A stretch of DNA of 64,000 bases from Amphiduros pacificus (Eukaryota; Annelida; Polychaeta; Phyllodocida; Hesionidae). Within the stretch, counting starts at the first letter, position 1. Each line of letters starts with the position of its first letter. The notes beneath the pieces were generated by a model that saw only the letters and a list, made by a program, of their open reading frames with translations, did no database searches and was not told the DNA's origin. The position numbers and the translations under genes were made by a program. The stretch is from the NCBI GenBank assembly GCA_949316495.1, contig OX439011.1, positions 23,843,995 to 23,907,994 of the forward strand, in the 5' to 3' direction. Shown piece by piece: positions 36,401 through 49,140 of the stretch.

Positions 36401-39400
36401 CACTCGTTCAGCTTTAGGTGAGATTTTGTGATATATCAGACATTTCATTAACGTTGTCAAGAATCACACACACAAAAAACAGGTGTCAAACATGTAAACG
36501 AAGTTAACTAACATTTCTTCCTGTATTGGGTCCATCAGAGTTTCTGGAGTGTCAATAAGGTATTTCTTGATGAACGGAATAAAGCCACATTGTTTGCTGA
36601 TGTTGATTGGTTTACCATCCAGACCAATAGGCACGATAGAATCAGTATCAAATGTGTGGAGCATGGCGAGACTTCTCGCTGCCGACCTGGAATATCCAGA
36701 GGTTTAAGGTATTAATCCATTTCTTAATATTATAAAAAAAACTTACATAAAGCATACATAACATAACTAAAAACTCAGAACTAATTTATTTGACCCCTTT
36801 AACGCCAATCATAATCAAGAATTCTCAGAATCGCATCAAGCATTCAGACATTCTCAATTTGTACCTTTATTTTTATTTTTCATTTCAGTAGAGCACATAA
36901 AAAATACCTTTATAAGATTATAAAAATTACCTTAATGACCAAATGCAATTCTGTACACATATCATGACCTTATATAAGAGGAACAAAGTAAAATACCTTC
37001 TCAGTTTAGCATCAAAGAATCCCATCCTTGTTATAACCTGTCCTGAGGCATATTCTACTGCAATTCCATTAAGGAATATGGCGGCAATTGCCATTCCACA
37101 TCCTGCAGCATGAGCATACTGAAGACCGGCTAATTCATTGTTCACATTTACCTTCAATAAAGCTTCAATATAGTAGCAAAGTAGCCTCCCCAACATAGGT
37201 AGAGTAATTGAGGAAATAGAGTGGGGTTGAGGATTATCTGGCAAGAAAAATAATTGGAATTCAGGAGATCAAAAAAAATTTTATGAATATACAACAGGTT
37301 AGCCTTAAGGGATTTCCTAGTCTGTGGGGACAAGAGAAGGATGAGATAAACAAATTGCCAAATAAAGAGAATAAAAGATGTACAAGTTGAAACCAGAAAT
37401 AGGGGTGATTAAATAAATGTGAACTTAAAAAGAAAATGAATAATTAAAAGCTAAAAGATAAATGGTAAATAGGTGTTAAGTGGTAAAAGTTAAGTTGAGT
37501 ATCAAATTTTGTAAGATAATCCCAGCTTGTCTGTTTGTTTGGGATTTTACATCATTTTCAGCATCATCTCAGTCATATTGAGACCCATTTGTGGTAGATA
37601 TAGTGTGCCTCACTAAATTGTCATGTCGCAGGTCCTTGACATGACAATCCACCCGGTCACAGTTTTACAAGGACAACTGGTTAACCATTCAACGGGCCTC
37701 AGCTCATATGGGAAATTGTATCATGATTTCAATCTCGGCATGGCCAGGGATCGAACCCACAACCTTTGGATTACCACAGAGGAACTGGTGCTAATAAGCT
37801 GGCACTTTGACTATTGGATCACCATGACTATTGGATCACCACAGAAGAACTGGTGCTAATAAGTTGGTGCTCTAACCAACTGCACCAGCTGGAACTGGTT
37901 AATTAAGATGCATAACAACAATATAGAATAAAGGGTGAAATTGGTGTAAAAAAGGAGATTTTTGAAAAAGTAAAATTTGGGAGAAGGATAATGTGAAAGG
38001 TTTCAAGAGTAAAGGCAGAAATGTCAACTTAGGTATAAGCTGCCAGTATAAGCTGTAAATAGAATTAAGTGGATTAAAAAGCAAATGTTATCGGATATAC
38101 GAGGTCAAGGGTAAAAAGGTCAAATATCAATAAAAGTTTCAGGTAAACAGGTGGACACTAAATTATATTGGTCATCACTAGAATAAGGGGGAATAAAAAG
38201 TAATAAATTGGTATTTAAGGCTGTATTGTATGGTTTGGGTAACATTTTTCTTTAAATAATCAAATTGGGGTAAAAACAAGAAATTGTCCCAGTATAGGAA
38301 AGTTTAAATAGAAGTCGCCAAGTATAAGGAAATTGCTAGAAGTCTCAGTATAAGGGCATTTAACCGGATGAAAAAGCTTGCCAGTATAGAAATCTATAAA
38401 TTCATTGAATTCCCAGTATAGAGAGTTACTCAGAAAATTAAACTGCTGGATGATTTATAAATTTTAACGCAAGAATTGATGATAACCTGTTCAATATAAA
38501 TAAAAAGAGACAATATTACAAATTGGTGAAATCTAGAAATTGGGGCAAAGAAAGATAAGGTATTGTGGTATAATGAACCTGAGAAGTTAATATGTTAAGA
38601 ACTAGAATATTGTATAACTGAAATTTAATGAAGCATATGAGTAAATTGTAAAAGGTCTAAAAAAACCTGGCTGAATGCATTGATGTGTTTATTTGTCTGT
38701 TCCCTTTCATAAAGTCAATATATGCTTTAGGAATGAATATAATGCTTTAAGGCCATGAACCTGTGGCACAGTTGATGGGAGTGCAAAATTATTACAACCA
38801 GTTCACCAGAGATCCAAAGGTCGTGGGTTCAATCCCCGGCCATGTTGGCATTAAAATCATGATACAATTTCTCACATGAGCTGAGGCCAGTACCAGGGTT
38901 AACCTGTATATAACCTTGTATATCTATGATTCGGTGGGTTGTCATGTCAAGGGCCTGCACATGACAATTCAGTGAGGCAGCACTATGTCTGCTACAAGTT
39001 GGTCTCGTCATGAAATAACTGAAATAGTAGTATATATGTAAAAGATTCTACGTTACCTTGGAACGCTTGCCCCCAAATACTCTGACTATTACAGCATTCC
39101 GCTTGCTTGTGTCTTCATGAAGGTGACACAATACTAATATATTCAGGACACCTCCACTTAACATCTGTAAATACACATCCTTGAGGATGATTTAAACCAA
39201 CCTCATGCCCCTATGCTATTATTTCCTCAAAGCTTCCTGTAGAAATCTGGGCATTTCTGTACAGACTAGACTAGACTAGATTTTGTCAGCTGTATCATTG
39301 CCAAGATAAAAGTATTTATCTCCAGATTATCTACTAGACTTTCCAATGATGTGTCACCCAATTTTTGTGCCTTTCTCATCCCAGAAACCGGATTGCATTT

Positions 39401-39788
39401 TGATTATATTATTTGAAAATGTTTCAATATTTTTCATTGCAATTGATTACAAAATTAATAAAATCAAAGAAAAAATAATCATTTAAAGCATGTCCATTCA
39501 ATCAGACAACATCACGAGATGACACAAGGAGAAAAAGAAGTTCTCTTGTAATTTGTATGCATTATTTTTGACACAATTTCCTGTGTTTTATGCAGTCCAC
39601 AGAGGTGTTTAGTAACACTTGCAATAAAGTATATTAAACAACAAAGAGTTGAACAATGTTTTACTTACGGACTGTTTTATTCTTCCAGTTTTCCATTCTG
39701 GCTTGACATATTTCAGCAAATTTAACACGCTGTTTGGAATGTCTTGGTGATCTACTGCAATATCTGGCAGTGACATAAAAGCTGCCAT
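33483..39788 (-). CDS. Choline/ethanolamine-kinase-like protein, second paralog (3' end not found)
   Basis: Exons on the - strand: 39788-39669, 39164-39057, 37151-36997, 36686-36513, 35889-35747, 35417-35319, 34219-34056 and probably 33541-33483; all phases agree (about 340 aa so far). The start MAAFMSLPDI is the first ATG of exon 1. Family landmarks: SGG-x-x-N region (MLSGGVLNIL), beta-strand VIVRVFGGKRSK, ALLK-like FLNGIAVEYASG, LAMLHTF, the Brenner-type motif CHLDFHYLNIIYDE and the DFE site LIDFEWSDFNY. The usual HND is HLD here, and the D-x-G-N-H-F stretch is unrecognisable, as in paralog 1. Exons of 143 and 99 bp have exactly the same lengths and phases as in the gene at 991-4800. The family makes phosphocholine or phosphoethanolamine for membrane lipids. 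The eighth exon (VWALCLIG) is weaker because its acceptor has a poor pyrimidine tract. Confidence 0.8.
33590..33800 (-). repeat. Dispersed repeat G copy 2 and a tRNA-like fragment
   Basis: 33590-33700 resembles 17470-17605. Next to it, on the - strand, GGGGTTCGATTCCCAGTTAG (33733-33752) is a B-box with T-arm, preceded by a poor A-box. It is a decayed tRNA-derived SINE head. Confidence 0.5.
34670..34735 (-). repeat. Dispersed repeat E, tailless decayed copy
   Basis: TGATGTTGGCTGCTACAATT and CCACTCAGAGCATACGCAG match the repeat E unit. It abuts a family A SINE. Confidence 0.5.
34728..35032 (-). repeat. tRNA-derived SINE, family A
   Basis: Near full length. The - strand begins with a decayed tRNA-like head near 35030 and runs through CCAAAGGTCGTGGGCTCATC to a GATGTAAAACCCCAAACAAA tail. 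It lies in an intron of kinase paralog 2. Confidence 0.75.
36225..36410 (-). repeat. Dispersed repeat E, tailed copy plus a second partial copy
   Basis: (TTTGA)n at 36230-36252 is the tail of an inverted copy that continues to 36345. A second, more decayed piece (TGATGTTGGCAGCGTTACTT) follows to about 36410. In an intron of kinase paralog 2. Confidence 0.7.
37525..37893 (-). repeat. SINE family A with an internally duplicated head
   Basis: The body is as in other copies, but the segment with GGATCACCACAGAxGAACTG and GTGCTAATAAG occurs twice (about 37768-37800 and 37835-37868), lengthening the tRNA-like part. Confidence 0.75.
37895..38750. other. Intronic AT-rich sequence, no element recognised
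   Basis: Purine-rich AT sequence within the long intron between exons 2 and 3 of kinase paralog 2. A loose CCAGTATAAG-type motif recurs several times (38035-38420), suggesting a decayed repeat. Confidence 0.35.
38752..39030 (+). repeat. tRNA-derived SINE, family A, opposite orientation
   Basis: A-box-like TGTGGCACAGTTGATGGGAG and B-box GTGGGTTCAATCCCCGGCCA are followed by the family body to GAAATAACTGAAATAG. It ends about 27 bp downstream of exon 2 of kinase paralog 2 and is oriented against the gene. Confidence 0.78.
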
Positions 39789-41183
39789 TGTCCAATAACA
39801 AAGTCATAAAATAACACAGTTAGAGAAAGATGTTACCAAATCCGCACTTGTAAATTCAGGTCATAGACACAATCTAAATATGCAATTAAGGGTATTTATG
39901 AGTGTTGGTAGTGAGTGTCCTCTGGTTGCAGATTTTCTTTTTATGCCAAAATGGAACATTTTCAAAAAAATACGGGCAAAATGCTCAGCTGTCAAAAAGA
40001 GTTCCTTTTTCATTAAAACTTTCAAGTCATGAAATAACATTTTATGGTATTCATTTTTGTAATAAAATTATTGATTTATTATTTGAAAATCACAATGGAA
40101 TTTCTTTGATTATATTGAAAGCTTCATATCTTTTTTGATCATAAAAAGTGGCGTAGTAATTTGTCACTGCTCCAATGTTTATTTTGTCATGTCAAAATGT
40201 TAAAGTGAAAAAAAATTTCTGCAGATTGTGGGACCATAATAAAGTGGATTTCCAAACAACTTTGTAAAAGTGATCTTAACAATATTTACTGTGATCCTAG
40301 TGAAACAGATTTTCTATTTTTCAAAAACATTAAGAGAAAATAGAGGTAAAGTACATCCCTTCACATATCTGATTACCAAACTTCCTTTTTATTTCCAAAT
40401 TATACAAATCAAAATGAGAAAATCTGTTTCACTAGGATCACAGTGAATTTTCTTCCCAATGATATGAAATAAACACAGCTAAACTCCTGTTGTGTAATCT
40501 GCAGAACTTATTTGCTTGTCTTCTTCATTTCTCATCAAAACTATCATCAAGGAAAATTAGGACAAAATACTATTTTGAAAGAAGTATACTTGTAATCATA
40601 CCTAATAGTTCAAATACTGTAGTGTTTAAATATTGATTCATGTCATGAATGCTTTTAATTTAAAAGGGAATGTATTTTTACACCGTAAATGTACCAATTC
40701 CCATCAAGTACAGTATTTTGGTAATTTACTCCTCTACCACTAGGGGCACTCAATACCAACACCTATAAATCCCCTTAATAAGGACACAATCTTTCGGTTT
40801 GACATGCCATACCTCTTGACCTCTGAGATCACATCCACTGCAAAATCCTAATAAGAAGGCAATCATCCTTATCATATCAAAAGGTTAACTGAGGAGAATA
40901 GGAAAATGTATTGTTTGATCTTAGGATTTATCAATCTAATTTCATATCTGGCTGTGTTGAAATTTGTTGTGCCTATAAATGTACTTGTTGTGTTATTGTG
41001 CATGTATGATATTTGGAATTTTTTTTATAAAAGGTTATCTTTTACCATCTTATGTACACTCATAATAGAGAAAACCAATACATTTACATGCATTTAATTA
41101 TAAGACACACTTAGTGAAGTTTCATATTTAAGGCATTAACGCATAATATAACACTGCATAAGTATGAATAAAGTAGATATTGG
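39789..41183. other. 5' flank of kinase paralog 2 and AT-rich spacer
   Basis: On the - strand a CCAAT-like ATTGGACA lies immediately before the start codon; no TATA box is evident. An inverted repeat GATCCTAGTGAAACAGATTT (40292-40311), with its complement AAATCTGTTTCACTAGGATC (40420-40439), spans about 150 bp and could be a small hairpin element. Confidence 0.4.
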
Positions 41184-41425
41184 TTAAAGCTTTCCAAAGT
41201 AAGCATCAATTTGAACAGCCACAACAACACTTCTACCAGCCTGTGTCACCTTCTTTTCCTCAGCAGCAGTAAATACTGCAGCATTTCCAATCACATTACC
41301 CACCCAGGCTAAGCTGTGCGCTATTGGCAGTCTTCAGGCTGCAGACCTCAGGTCCTTCTCCTTCTTCCTTGTACCAGCCCCCACCTGAGGCTTGGGACAG
41401 TCTCGGGATCTGCTATACATTCATA
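41184..41425 (-). other. GC-richer island with protein-like frames on the - strand
   Basis: Two overlapping frames look coding. One is bounded by GTATAGCAG|ATCCCG and GGTGG|GTAATG (about 41421-41311), reading IPRLSQASGGGWYKEEGEG.... The other ends ...TAAEEKKVTQAGRSVVV... with TAA at 41184-41186. They cannot both be the main frame. It may be an exon pair, or a decayed gene. No family recognised. Confidence 0.25.
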
Positions 41426-41474
41426 TGTTCCAGATTACATGTCCCAGCCTTCTACCTCAACACAGTCGTCTCAG

Positions 41475-41758
41475 CAGTTACATCACTCTCAACATTATTT
41501 CAGTTATTTCATGATGAGACCTATTTGTAGCAGATATAGTGATGCCTGGCTGAATTGTCATGTCGCAGGTCCTTGACATGACAACCCACCCGGTCACAGA
41601 TTTATAAGGACAACGGGTTAACCCTTTTGGCACAGGCCTAAGCTCAAATGTGAAATTGTATTATGAATTAAATTTCGGTATGGCCGGGAATCAAACCCAG
41701 AACCTTGGATCACCATAGAGGATAAGCTGGCGCTCTAACCAACTGCGCCACGGCCTGC
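41475..41758 (-). repeat. tRNA-derived SINE, family A, best-preserved copy
   Basis: The - strand starts GCCGTGGCGCAGTTGGTTAG (41757-41738), with an A-box and a B-box near GGTTTGATTCCCGGCC, then the body with CATGTCAAGGACCTGCGACA. It lacks the last part of the AAAC tail. Confidence 0.82.
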
Positions 41759-41936
41759 TCAGGATTTTTCACTCAATCTATCAGACCAACAGCCCAGCAA
41801 CACAGAAAATGTAATCAATGTGACATTCTTTATAATGCAGAGACTGATTTGTGCTATTTAGAAGCTGAGACTGCATTTTATCTGACATTTTAATATTAAT
41901 ATTTATATAATGTCTTGGAATATTTTATTGTCTAGT

Positions 41937-42050
41937 ATATTGTGACAATAGTCACAATTTTTTTAAGCATCATGAAAAACATGATGCTTATTATGTAACT
42001 AGACATTTATTATAGTATAGCACATTGTGACACAAGTCACAATTTTGTAT
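41937..42050. repeat. Hairpin AAGCATCATG and paired TTGTGAC repeats
   Basis: AAGCATCATG-AAAAA-CATGATGCTT at 41965-41989 is a perfect 10-bp-arm palindrome. It lies between two copies of a second imperfect palindrome (ATTGTGACAATAGTCACAAT at 41938-41957 and ATTGTGACACAAGTCACAAT at about 42025-42044). It is probably a miniature inverted element. Confidence 0.5.
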
Positions 42051-42545
42051 CAAAACATATATAATGTTATTAATAAAGTTACGTGGTTGCTTATTGGCCC
42101 TCAGCCAACATATTTTTACCTGAGCTTATTTCATTGACCTTTATATTTTAGTAATTTATAATTGACTCTCAAAAATAAAACTATAATGATGAAACAATCC
42201 AAATAAAAATGTTGGGTACTGAAAAGTCGAGTTGGAGTCAACAACTTTCATAACCCTATAAAAATCCTAAATTTAATAGTTTTCTCAGTAAAATACTATA
42301 CAAAAGTTATTTCATCTGGGAAGTGGCCATCATTGAAAACAAAATTAAGACCTTTTCATTTCTTATCTCCTATTTCTTTACTTAGCACTTTTTACCAAAC
42401 ATATAAGGGAAGTGGCCATTATTGAGCGATAATAATTATAAAGTTTTCATTTTTGAGTGGAAAAGTTTGCTTTTTTATACTTAGCTGTTAACATTTTAAA
42501 AATTCTTTCAATAAAGATAAGGAAATAAAACACAATCTTGACGTT

Positions 42546-42787
42546 CTATTTTACCATGGGACAGAACCAGCTGGGGAAATGACCTAATGTTTCAGGAGGT
42601 TGGGGAGTAGCTTGCCTTCTCTGTTGGAACTGTTGTGCCTTTTGAACTCTGGCAGTGTCCCCATGTTTTCTTCCCTGTCTCCCACTGCCAGGCGCCAGGT
42701 TCATGTTCCTGTCCTCATGGTCCAGAAGTCCAGTCTCCTGACCCTTCCTCTTTGGAAGGCAATAACACGTAATTGAACTTGTGCATA
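42546..42787 (-). other. Candidate exon of an unrecognised membrane-type protein
   Basis: On the - strand a strong acceptor (TTGGTTTACAG) at 42788 opens an 80-codon frame reading CTSSITCYCLPKRKGQETG, then a Gln/Pro-rich tail ending SWFCPMVK and TAG. Alternatively the donor ATG|GTAAAA near its end continues it to another exon. GC content is well above the surroundings. A cysteine cluster followed by KRK resembles a juxtamembrane cytoplasmic tail. The partner exons were not identified. Confidence 0.35.
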
Positions 42788-43112
42788 CTGTAAACCAAAC
42801 TGCCCTAATTATAGCATTTCTGTATTCAGCTATAGCTCTGACAGAACAATGCATCATGCTGCTTGAGAGGACCTTGTAGAAATGTTGGAAAAGGTGCTTA
42901 AGGGCCTTTTTATATATCATTTGTGACATCAGCGCCGCTGTTTGCTTTTCCCCATAGTACATCCTTTCCTTGTGCTGATGTTCTTCTATTTACTCTGTGC
43001 CTGCCCGTTTACTGTTCTCAAATCATCCACAAGTCATCGGTTTTATATTCATCTTTATTCATTTCGGTTCGGATTTCTGTTCACGTTTAATCCTTTCTGA
43101 ATTTTTTGTTTC

Positions 43113-43435
43113 TTATTCATTCCTTTTCCGCTTTGATACCATCCTGCAGACAGCAGGGAACACTTTCAGAACCCATTCAGCACGAGATATGAACAAAGTG
43201 TTTGCATTCTTGACGCAATCAGGATGTGTAACAAAGACAGTGTGAACTGGCCATTCACATGTCTTCTGCACAAAATTTTCAACATGTTGAAAAAGTTTTG
43301 CGGACCAAAGCGTACCAGTACTACTCTGAACTCTGAGCTGTGTAAACTTCCAAACATTCTGAACACCCAAATTTTCTTGTCTTCTTTCATCTGCTTGGCC
43401 TGTTCGCTACAGTGAGACCGCTGCTTTATTTGCAT
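43113..43435 (-). other. GC-richer island with overlapping open frames
   Basis: Three frames (two on -, one on +) are open over about 250 bp, which is unusual for this AT-rich DNA. A - strand frame includes CEWPVHTVFVTHPDCVKNAN. No known motif; it may be a decayed exon or element. Confidence 0.2.
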
Positions 43436-44079
43436 GTTTACATATAGGATGTTCCTCCCAAAACAACCCTTCTAATTTAGAAAAGGAATGGCTTTTCTCC
43501 TATAATTAGTGACATTATTGGCCCGCTGCACAAACCCATTTCAACGAGAGGTTCTTGATTGTCCTACATTTTATTTAATGTGCTTATTATTTACCTTATT
43601 ATTTACCTTATTATTTCTAGCTCAGACTTTCAAGGTTTCTTTTTCTTTCTCTTTTTGAAAATACCATGGTGATCCTCAATGTTATTAGGAGCGCCATCTT
43701 GAGGCATCAGATTTGTGAGAGCCCTCTGGTGCCCTGAATCTCTGAAAAAAAGCTCATAAGATGGTAGTATATTTTTAGAAAATATGATTATCTTGATAAA
43801 CCACTAATCATTATATTCATATAACATTTTATATTTACTCATATTTCAGACAAAACAATAACAAATTCTGAAGTTCGAGGCAAAACAGTCACATTTGAAA
43901 AAGCGAGAACTACAGAACTGTAATGGCTGTTCATTCCATAATTCCATAAGAATATACTTAAAGTACAAATAAAAAAACCCAGAATATACCAAAACATTTC
44001 CTTGGGAATGTTATGATGTGATCTTTCTGAGTATTTTAAAAATAGAAAATAGTTCACAGATCTGTTTTTCTAACTCTTT

Positions 44080-44205
44080 AGGAATGGGCCTCAGCTCATA
44101 TGATAAATCAAAACATGAATTCCAACTTGGCATTGCCGGTAATTGAATCACAACCTTTGGATCACCACAGAGGAACTGGTGCTAATAAACCTCCACTCAA
44201 TCAGG
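44080..44205 (-). repeat. SINE family A, truncated copy
   Basis: Only the head-proximal part remains, with GGATCACCACAGAGGAACTG at 44159-44178. Confidence 0.7.
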
Positions 44206-47200
44206 ATCTGTTAAAGGGAAACAGATAAATAAAAAATGAAAAAATAAAATACCATTCAACAAGTCTCTTTTTTTCATAATGTAGACAAAACAAGCCATTA
44301 TTGTACTATTAAATAGTGCAATTTGGTTGGAGCTTTCTCTTACTTCATCTCCTTATTATTACAATATAAAACATTAAAATGAAACATTTTTGTCATTGAC
44401 AGAGATCAAAAGCCTTTTTCAGGGATGAATTATATTCAGCATTTAGCATCTGGAGTGGAGGTTCTTAAAACTTTTCTTCAGACTTTTTTTATGTCATTTA
44501 TGTTCTAATTGTCCGATTTCCAACAAAGTTGAACAAAACTAACTTAAAATTCCTTGAAATATTTCATGATGGTTACTACTGCCCAATTCAAACATTTTTG
44601 TTTCGTTTTTCCCTCTAAAATTGATTTCTAAAAGCTTGAAACTCCATTTTTCCCAAGAAAACTTAACCCTTAGAACAATTCTTTTACTGCATATGCGCAA
44701 GTATTAATTTTTTTTTCTTCTAAAGGTTGGCAGTCTCAATAATTTTTTCCCCATCAAATGGTCTCACTGATACCTATTTTAGTTCTACTTATCTCAAAAC
44801 TACTTCGGTTGTGAATATAAAAGAATATAAAAATAGATTTGTAGTGCTGTAACATGTTGTTTATTTCATGAATCCAAATTATTTACAGTAGAAAATTCTA
44901 ACAATCCTTTATAACGGTGAAAGTAAATATGTACAACACTTTCATTTTTCCTGAGGCCAAAGAATCTGATTGGTTTCCACCAAAGTATGAAGTGATTTTG
45001 GATATTTCATTATATAATAATATTAAGAGTATAATTTACGAGGAATCTGAAAAAAACAAGGTGTTTATGACTTGCGACAATTTAGAAAATTCCAATGAAA
45101 ACCAATCTTTTCTTTAAACCTTACACTACATTTTTTTTCAATTTTATTAACATAGAATCATTAACACCATATTCCTCTAAAACCTGCCTCATTGCTAAAC
45201 ACCCAACAGTGCCTCACGAGGTCAGTTCACGGAGTTTCTTCACACCCACAGGATGAGAGCTATGGACCTCAATGAGTTCATTTTTAGAATAAATACAGTG
45301 ATAAAATCTTTGCTACAAAGCTACATGACATTTCTTAAGCTACATGATACCTTTTATAAGGCTTATTTTTGCATTTTATAGTTTTCATGCTGAATACTGA
45401 TAACTCAATTATTTGCATATATTCTTGTACCATATGGACATTGGCCTATCAACCAGATAACAAACTGAAAGAGACATATACTCATACAGAAAAGTACTTC
45501 TCATATTGTCATATAGCTCTTATCTCGTTTTATGGTTTAATACGAAATGACATATTCTTTTTTTCCTGCATTCTATTAGTTCTCATGGTATATAACACAT
45601 CTTTTTAGTAAATTACATATTCTTCATTGGGGAATTTATCCTTTGTTTATTAAGGGATTTTACTTCAGTACAGTAAATGATATATTTCCAAAGGAAATTC
45701 CACTACACGTCAGTGCAAGACACATAAAACTGTTGGGAAATTGCAGTTAAAAAGCACACCCCTAAGGCATTTGTCTACATTTGGAGTACACTAAATACTC
45801 ATTACTTAATTAGACTGAAATTGCCAAATATTATTTTTTTGAGAACTGTACTTTACAAATTGAAATTGCATTTTCGGGTGTACTCAGCAAGTTACTATCA
45901 AGCACTTTGAACAACCATTGTGTCGCATCAGAACTATATAAAAAATCATTATAATAATCATCGTCACTCAGATGCAGAAAGTATTGTTCTATGGGAACTA
46001 TCTTTACATTGTCAACTTTAATGAAGATATGATCTCATGGAGAAGAAATGTGCATTTTCAACATATATAAATGAAACATAAGGTAACAAAGGTCTTTATA
46101 TATATATATATATGTATATGTATATATTCATATATTATAATACATACTATTCCATATAGAAAATAGATAACATGGTGATTATTTGAGACATATGAGATCT
46201 CATATCATTTTATATAGTTTGAGAGGTTTAAAATGCATTAATATTATCTTTATGGTTATGACTTGGACAGATATTGAATTGTACACTTATTTTAGACGTG
46301 AATATATGATTTGGTTATAACCTATATAAAGGTATTCTAAAAAATGAAAAAGCATTTCATGTCCATGTCTTACATTTATGATGCACTCCTTTGAGTATAT
46401 ATTAGGCCAAGAAAAGAGACGTTTTGTTTCTCATAAAAAGAGTTTAGGGTTAAGGAGGAGGAAATCATATACATATTTGAATGATTTTGCAACAGATTTT
46501 CTTTTTTGTTTTGTTTTGTTTTTGTAACATCACAAAGAAATAAATGGTGGTGTAGGGACTTTTTTCTTGTCCAATTGGCATATTGGCCAACAATTATAGG
46601 AGAATGGGAAACACAATTCCTCTTTTCCTGGCCTTAGTTCAGAATTGAATACACAGTATCCAAAATCTAGAAGGAGTTGTAAGAGATAAATGCATTCCCA
46701 GTAGTACACCTTATACATTAGAAGGTATTGAGGAAAGAGTACAAATGTGGTTAGAAGAAGTAATATGCTATCTATATGGAAATATGAGATATCAATGATT
46801 GTGATAATAATCATCAGATGATAACAGATGATTACAAATGATCAATGGCTCATGATATTTTGGTACAATCACATGAGATATAAAAACAAGCACACTCTAC
46901 AGTCATTTTACTCCAAACTTAAGTCAACTCATTCAATAACTGCCTTATTTGTAAAAATATTAATAATATCAAACTCTGGTCTACATGTATTTTCAATAAT
47001 CAGTTGCTTTCAATAGTGTGCTGGTTTGTATTTTATTTAAATCAGCCTATAGTTCAGCATTTCTGAAATATAGATAAGCTAGTTTACCTCTTCTGAACTA
47101 GAGAAATTGATGTAATATTTGTTGTCTATCTTTTGTAGCAGAGTATTACAAACAAACAAATTTAAACAAATATTTGACTGATTTGAAAAAAAGTTGTTAC

Positions 47201-47726
47201 CGTCATTCTTTAATACAATGCAGATTTGTGGAAACATTAATACATTGTGTCTGTCCTAATTATTTTGATAATGCAAAACAATTACATGAGGTAACAATAC
47301 AAAGGTAAAAACTTTTAAAAATTGTTTACCCTCCTGTGGTATTTTATTTGTAAAATATTATAAACAGATTTGGCACACATTTTCTTTGTAACGATAGTAA
47401 AGAATTTCACCAATTTTTTCTCCTGAATTGTCATAATTCTATGAAAATCAAACGTATCTTTTCACTCTATAAAACATCTATCTCAGATTCTATGGTTATA
47501 TCATTAGGTATGATAAGCAATAACTAACACCTCAAGGTTGGAAATAAAATTAAAAATGAAACCCATTTTTATACACTGGGCCCTCTTAAGACACTATAAA
47601 GTTGCATTCCATAATTATACTTAATACAAAAGTCATTCCAACATATTAATGTAAAAACATAAGTTTATGTGAAATGTTGACAGCTGATATTAGATAAATG
47701 TGCCACCTGCTCTTCTCAATTATAGA
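44206..47726. other. AT-rich intergenic DNA, no supported gene
   Basis: Short open frames (for example 44917-45117 + and 46530-46814 -) occur in low-complexity AT sequence without splice or motif support. A GC-richer patch at 45205-45290 has a - strand frame ending VGVKKLRELTS but lacks an acceptor. 44480-44590 resembles part of the element at the window start. Confidence 0.4.
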
Positions 47727-47786
47727 TCAGAAGGTAGGTGGCGCTCCAGGAGCTGAAGGTTTGGCTTTGGATGACTTAAGTAATTT
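47727..47786 (-). other. Candidate small terminal exon
   Basis: After a good acceptor (TTTGAATCTTTTCAG) the frame reads KLLKSSKAKPSAPGAPPTF and a stop. It is GC-rich within very AT-rich DNA. The phase (0) is compatible with the preceding channel exon at 54132-54085, so it could be an alternative last exon of that gene or belong to an unseen gene. Confidence 0.28.
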
Positions 47787-47789
47787 CTG

Positions 47790-49138
47790 AAAAGATTCAA
47801 ACCAATTTTTTTAAAGATTGTTAATATTATTTTTATAGTAATGAGACAGAAACTACCATACTATGCATTTTATTTACTACATGTGTCTGCTCTTTCAACA
47901 TTTCAATGTGATAATAGCTGAGAAATAAAATAACATTCCAATGTCACTGTCATAATGTGCATTATGTAATGATATTTAATATTCAAGTACATTAATATAC
48001 ATTTGAAAGTCACATATCTCTTTTCAAATATTAACACTGATTTTATCATCAATATTTCCTTAAATGAATGCTAATTTATGTGAGAGAACTTATGTTATCA
48101 CAGATATATCCTTCATTTGATAAAAAAAAGGATTTGTTAGTTACAATTGTTAAGTTTTTCTAAGCTATTCTTACCGGACATTGGTGGAATACCAATATTC
48201 TTTTATCAAATAAAACAGAATATATGAGATCAGGCCAGTAGCCACTTAGACTTAATCTCTTCTTTATAAAATGTTTGATTCTTTTAAATAAATTAACTCC
48301 TAAGAGACAATTATATCTTGTATAATACAATATGTTCTTTTAAGAAACTATCACTATTTATATTTATCAACATCACTTTATTCACTTTTAGACAAAGGAT
48401 ACTATTTTGCTAAAGGTAAAAAAACGTATTGTCTCGCACTTTCCCAGATATAAAAGTTAATATGTAAATATTTGAGAGAAAACATCATGCAGATTGAATG
48501 TATAATGGAAATATAAGAATTTTAGATCTACAATAATATACTATGAATATCCCTTGTAAATGTTTTTTTTATCAGAATCTGAATTAAACTATGTTTAAAC
48601 AAAACAAAAACTCAAACAATAAAGGCTTTAAGGCTGTAATTACTTAATTATCAGAATGATTGCATAAAACAAAGAATCTTATGTTCAAATCATAATAAGA
48701 TGCGTTCTCTTCAGACTTTAAACATGCTATTAAATATATTATTGTTTCCCCTCTAGTTATTTTTATCAGTGTTGAAACAGCTATTTGTTGGTATATAGAT
48801 TTATAAATCTGATATTTATAATAAAGCAATGGTAAAGAAGCATTTGAAATAACACATTGTCCACAAATATTTATATAATTTAACCAGATATCTAAAAGTA
48901 TTATGCAGAATAATCAATTATAGGACAGAAAGAAACATATTTGAATCATATTTGTTGTAAATTCGCATTTGGATATTGACTAGGCTTGAAAGATAAATCA
49001 TGCTAAAAAAATAAGCAACATCTGAATTATTTTATACTAACTCTACTGAGTGCCTTTAAACAAAAGTATCACCAACACATGAACAGTTATAAGGCAAATA
49101 AGGTTTCAATGATGTATTGATTTCCTTGTTTGTGGTCA
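47790..49138. other. AT-rich intergenic DNA
   Basis: Nothing beyond chance frames and poly(A)/poly(T) runs is seen. Confidence 0.4.
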
Positions 49139-49140
49139 AC

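Noticed and set aside
37201-37237. Longer upstream extension of the third exon of kinase paralog 2
   Set aside because: The CCAG acceptor at 37238 puts the exon out of frame with the preceding exon; the acceptor at 37152 keeps phase and aligns with paralog 1.
45205-45290. - strand frame ending VGVKKLRELTS
   Set aside because: No usable acceptor; short and isolated.
46530-46814. 94-codon hydrophobic - strand frame
   Set aside because: AT-rich, low-complexity composition without acceptor, donor or family motif.
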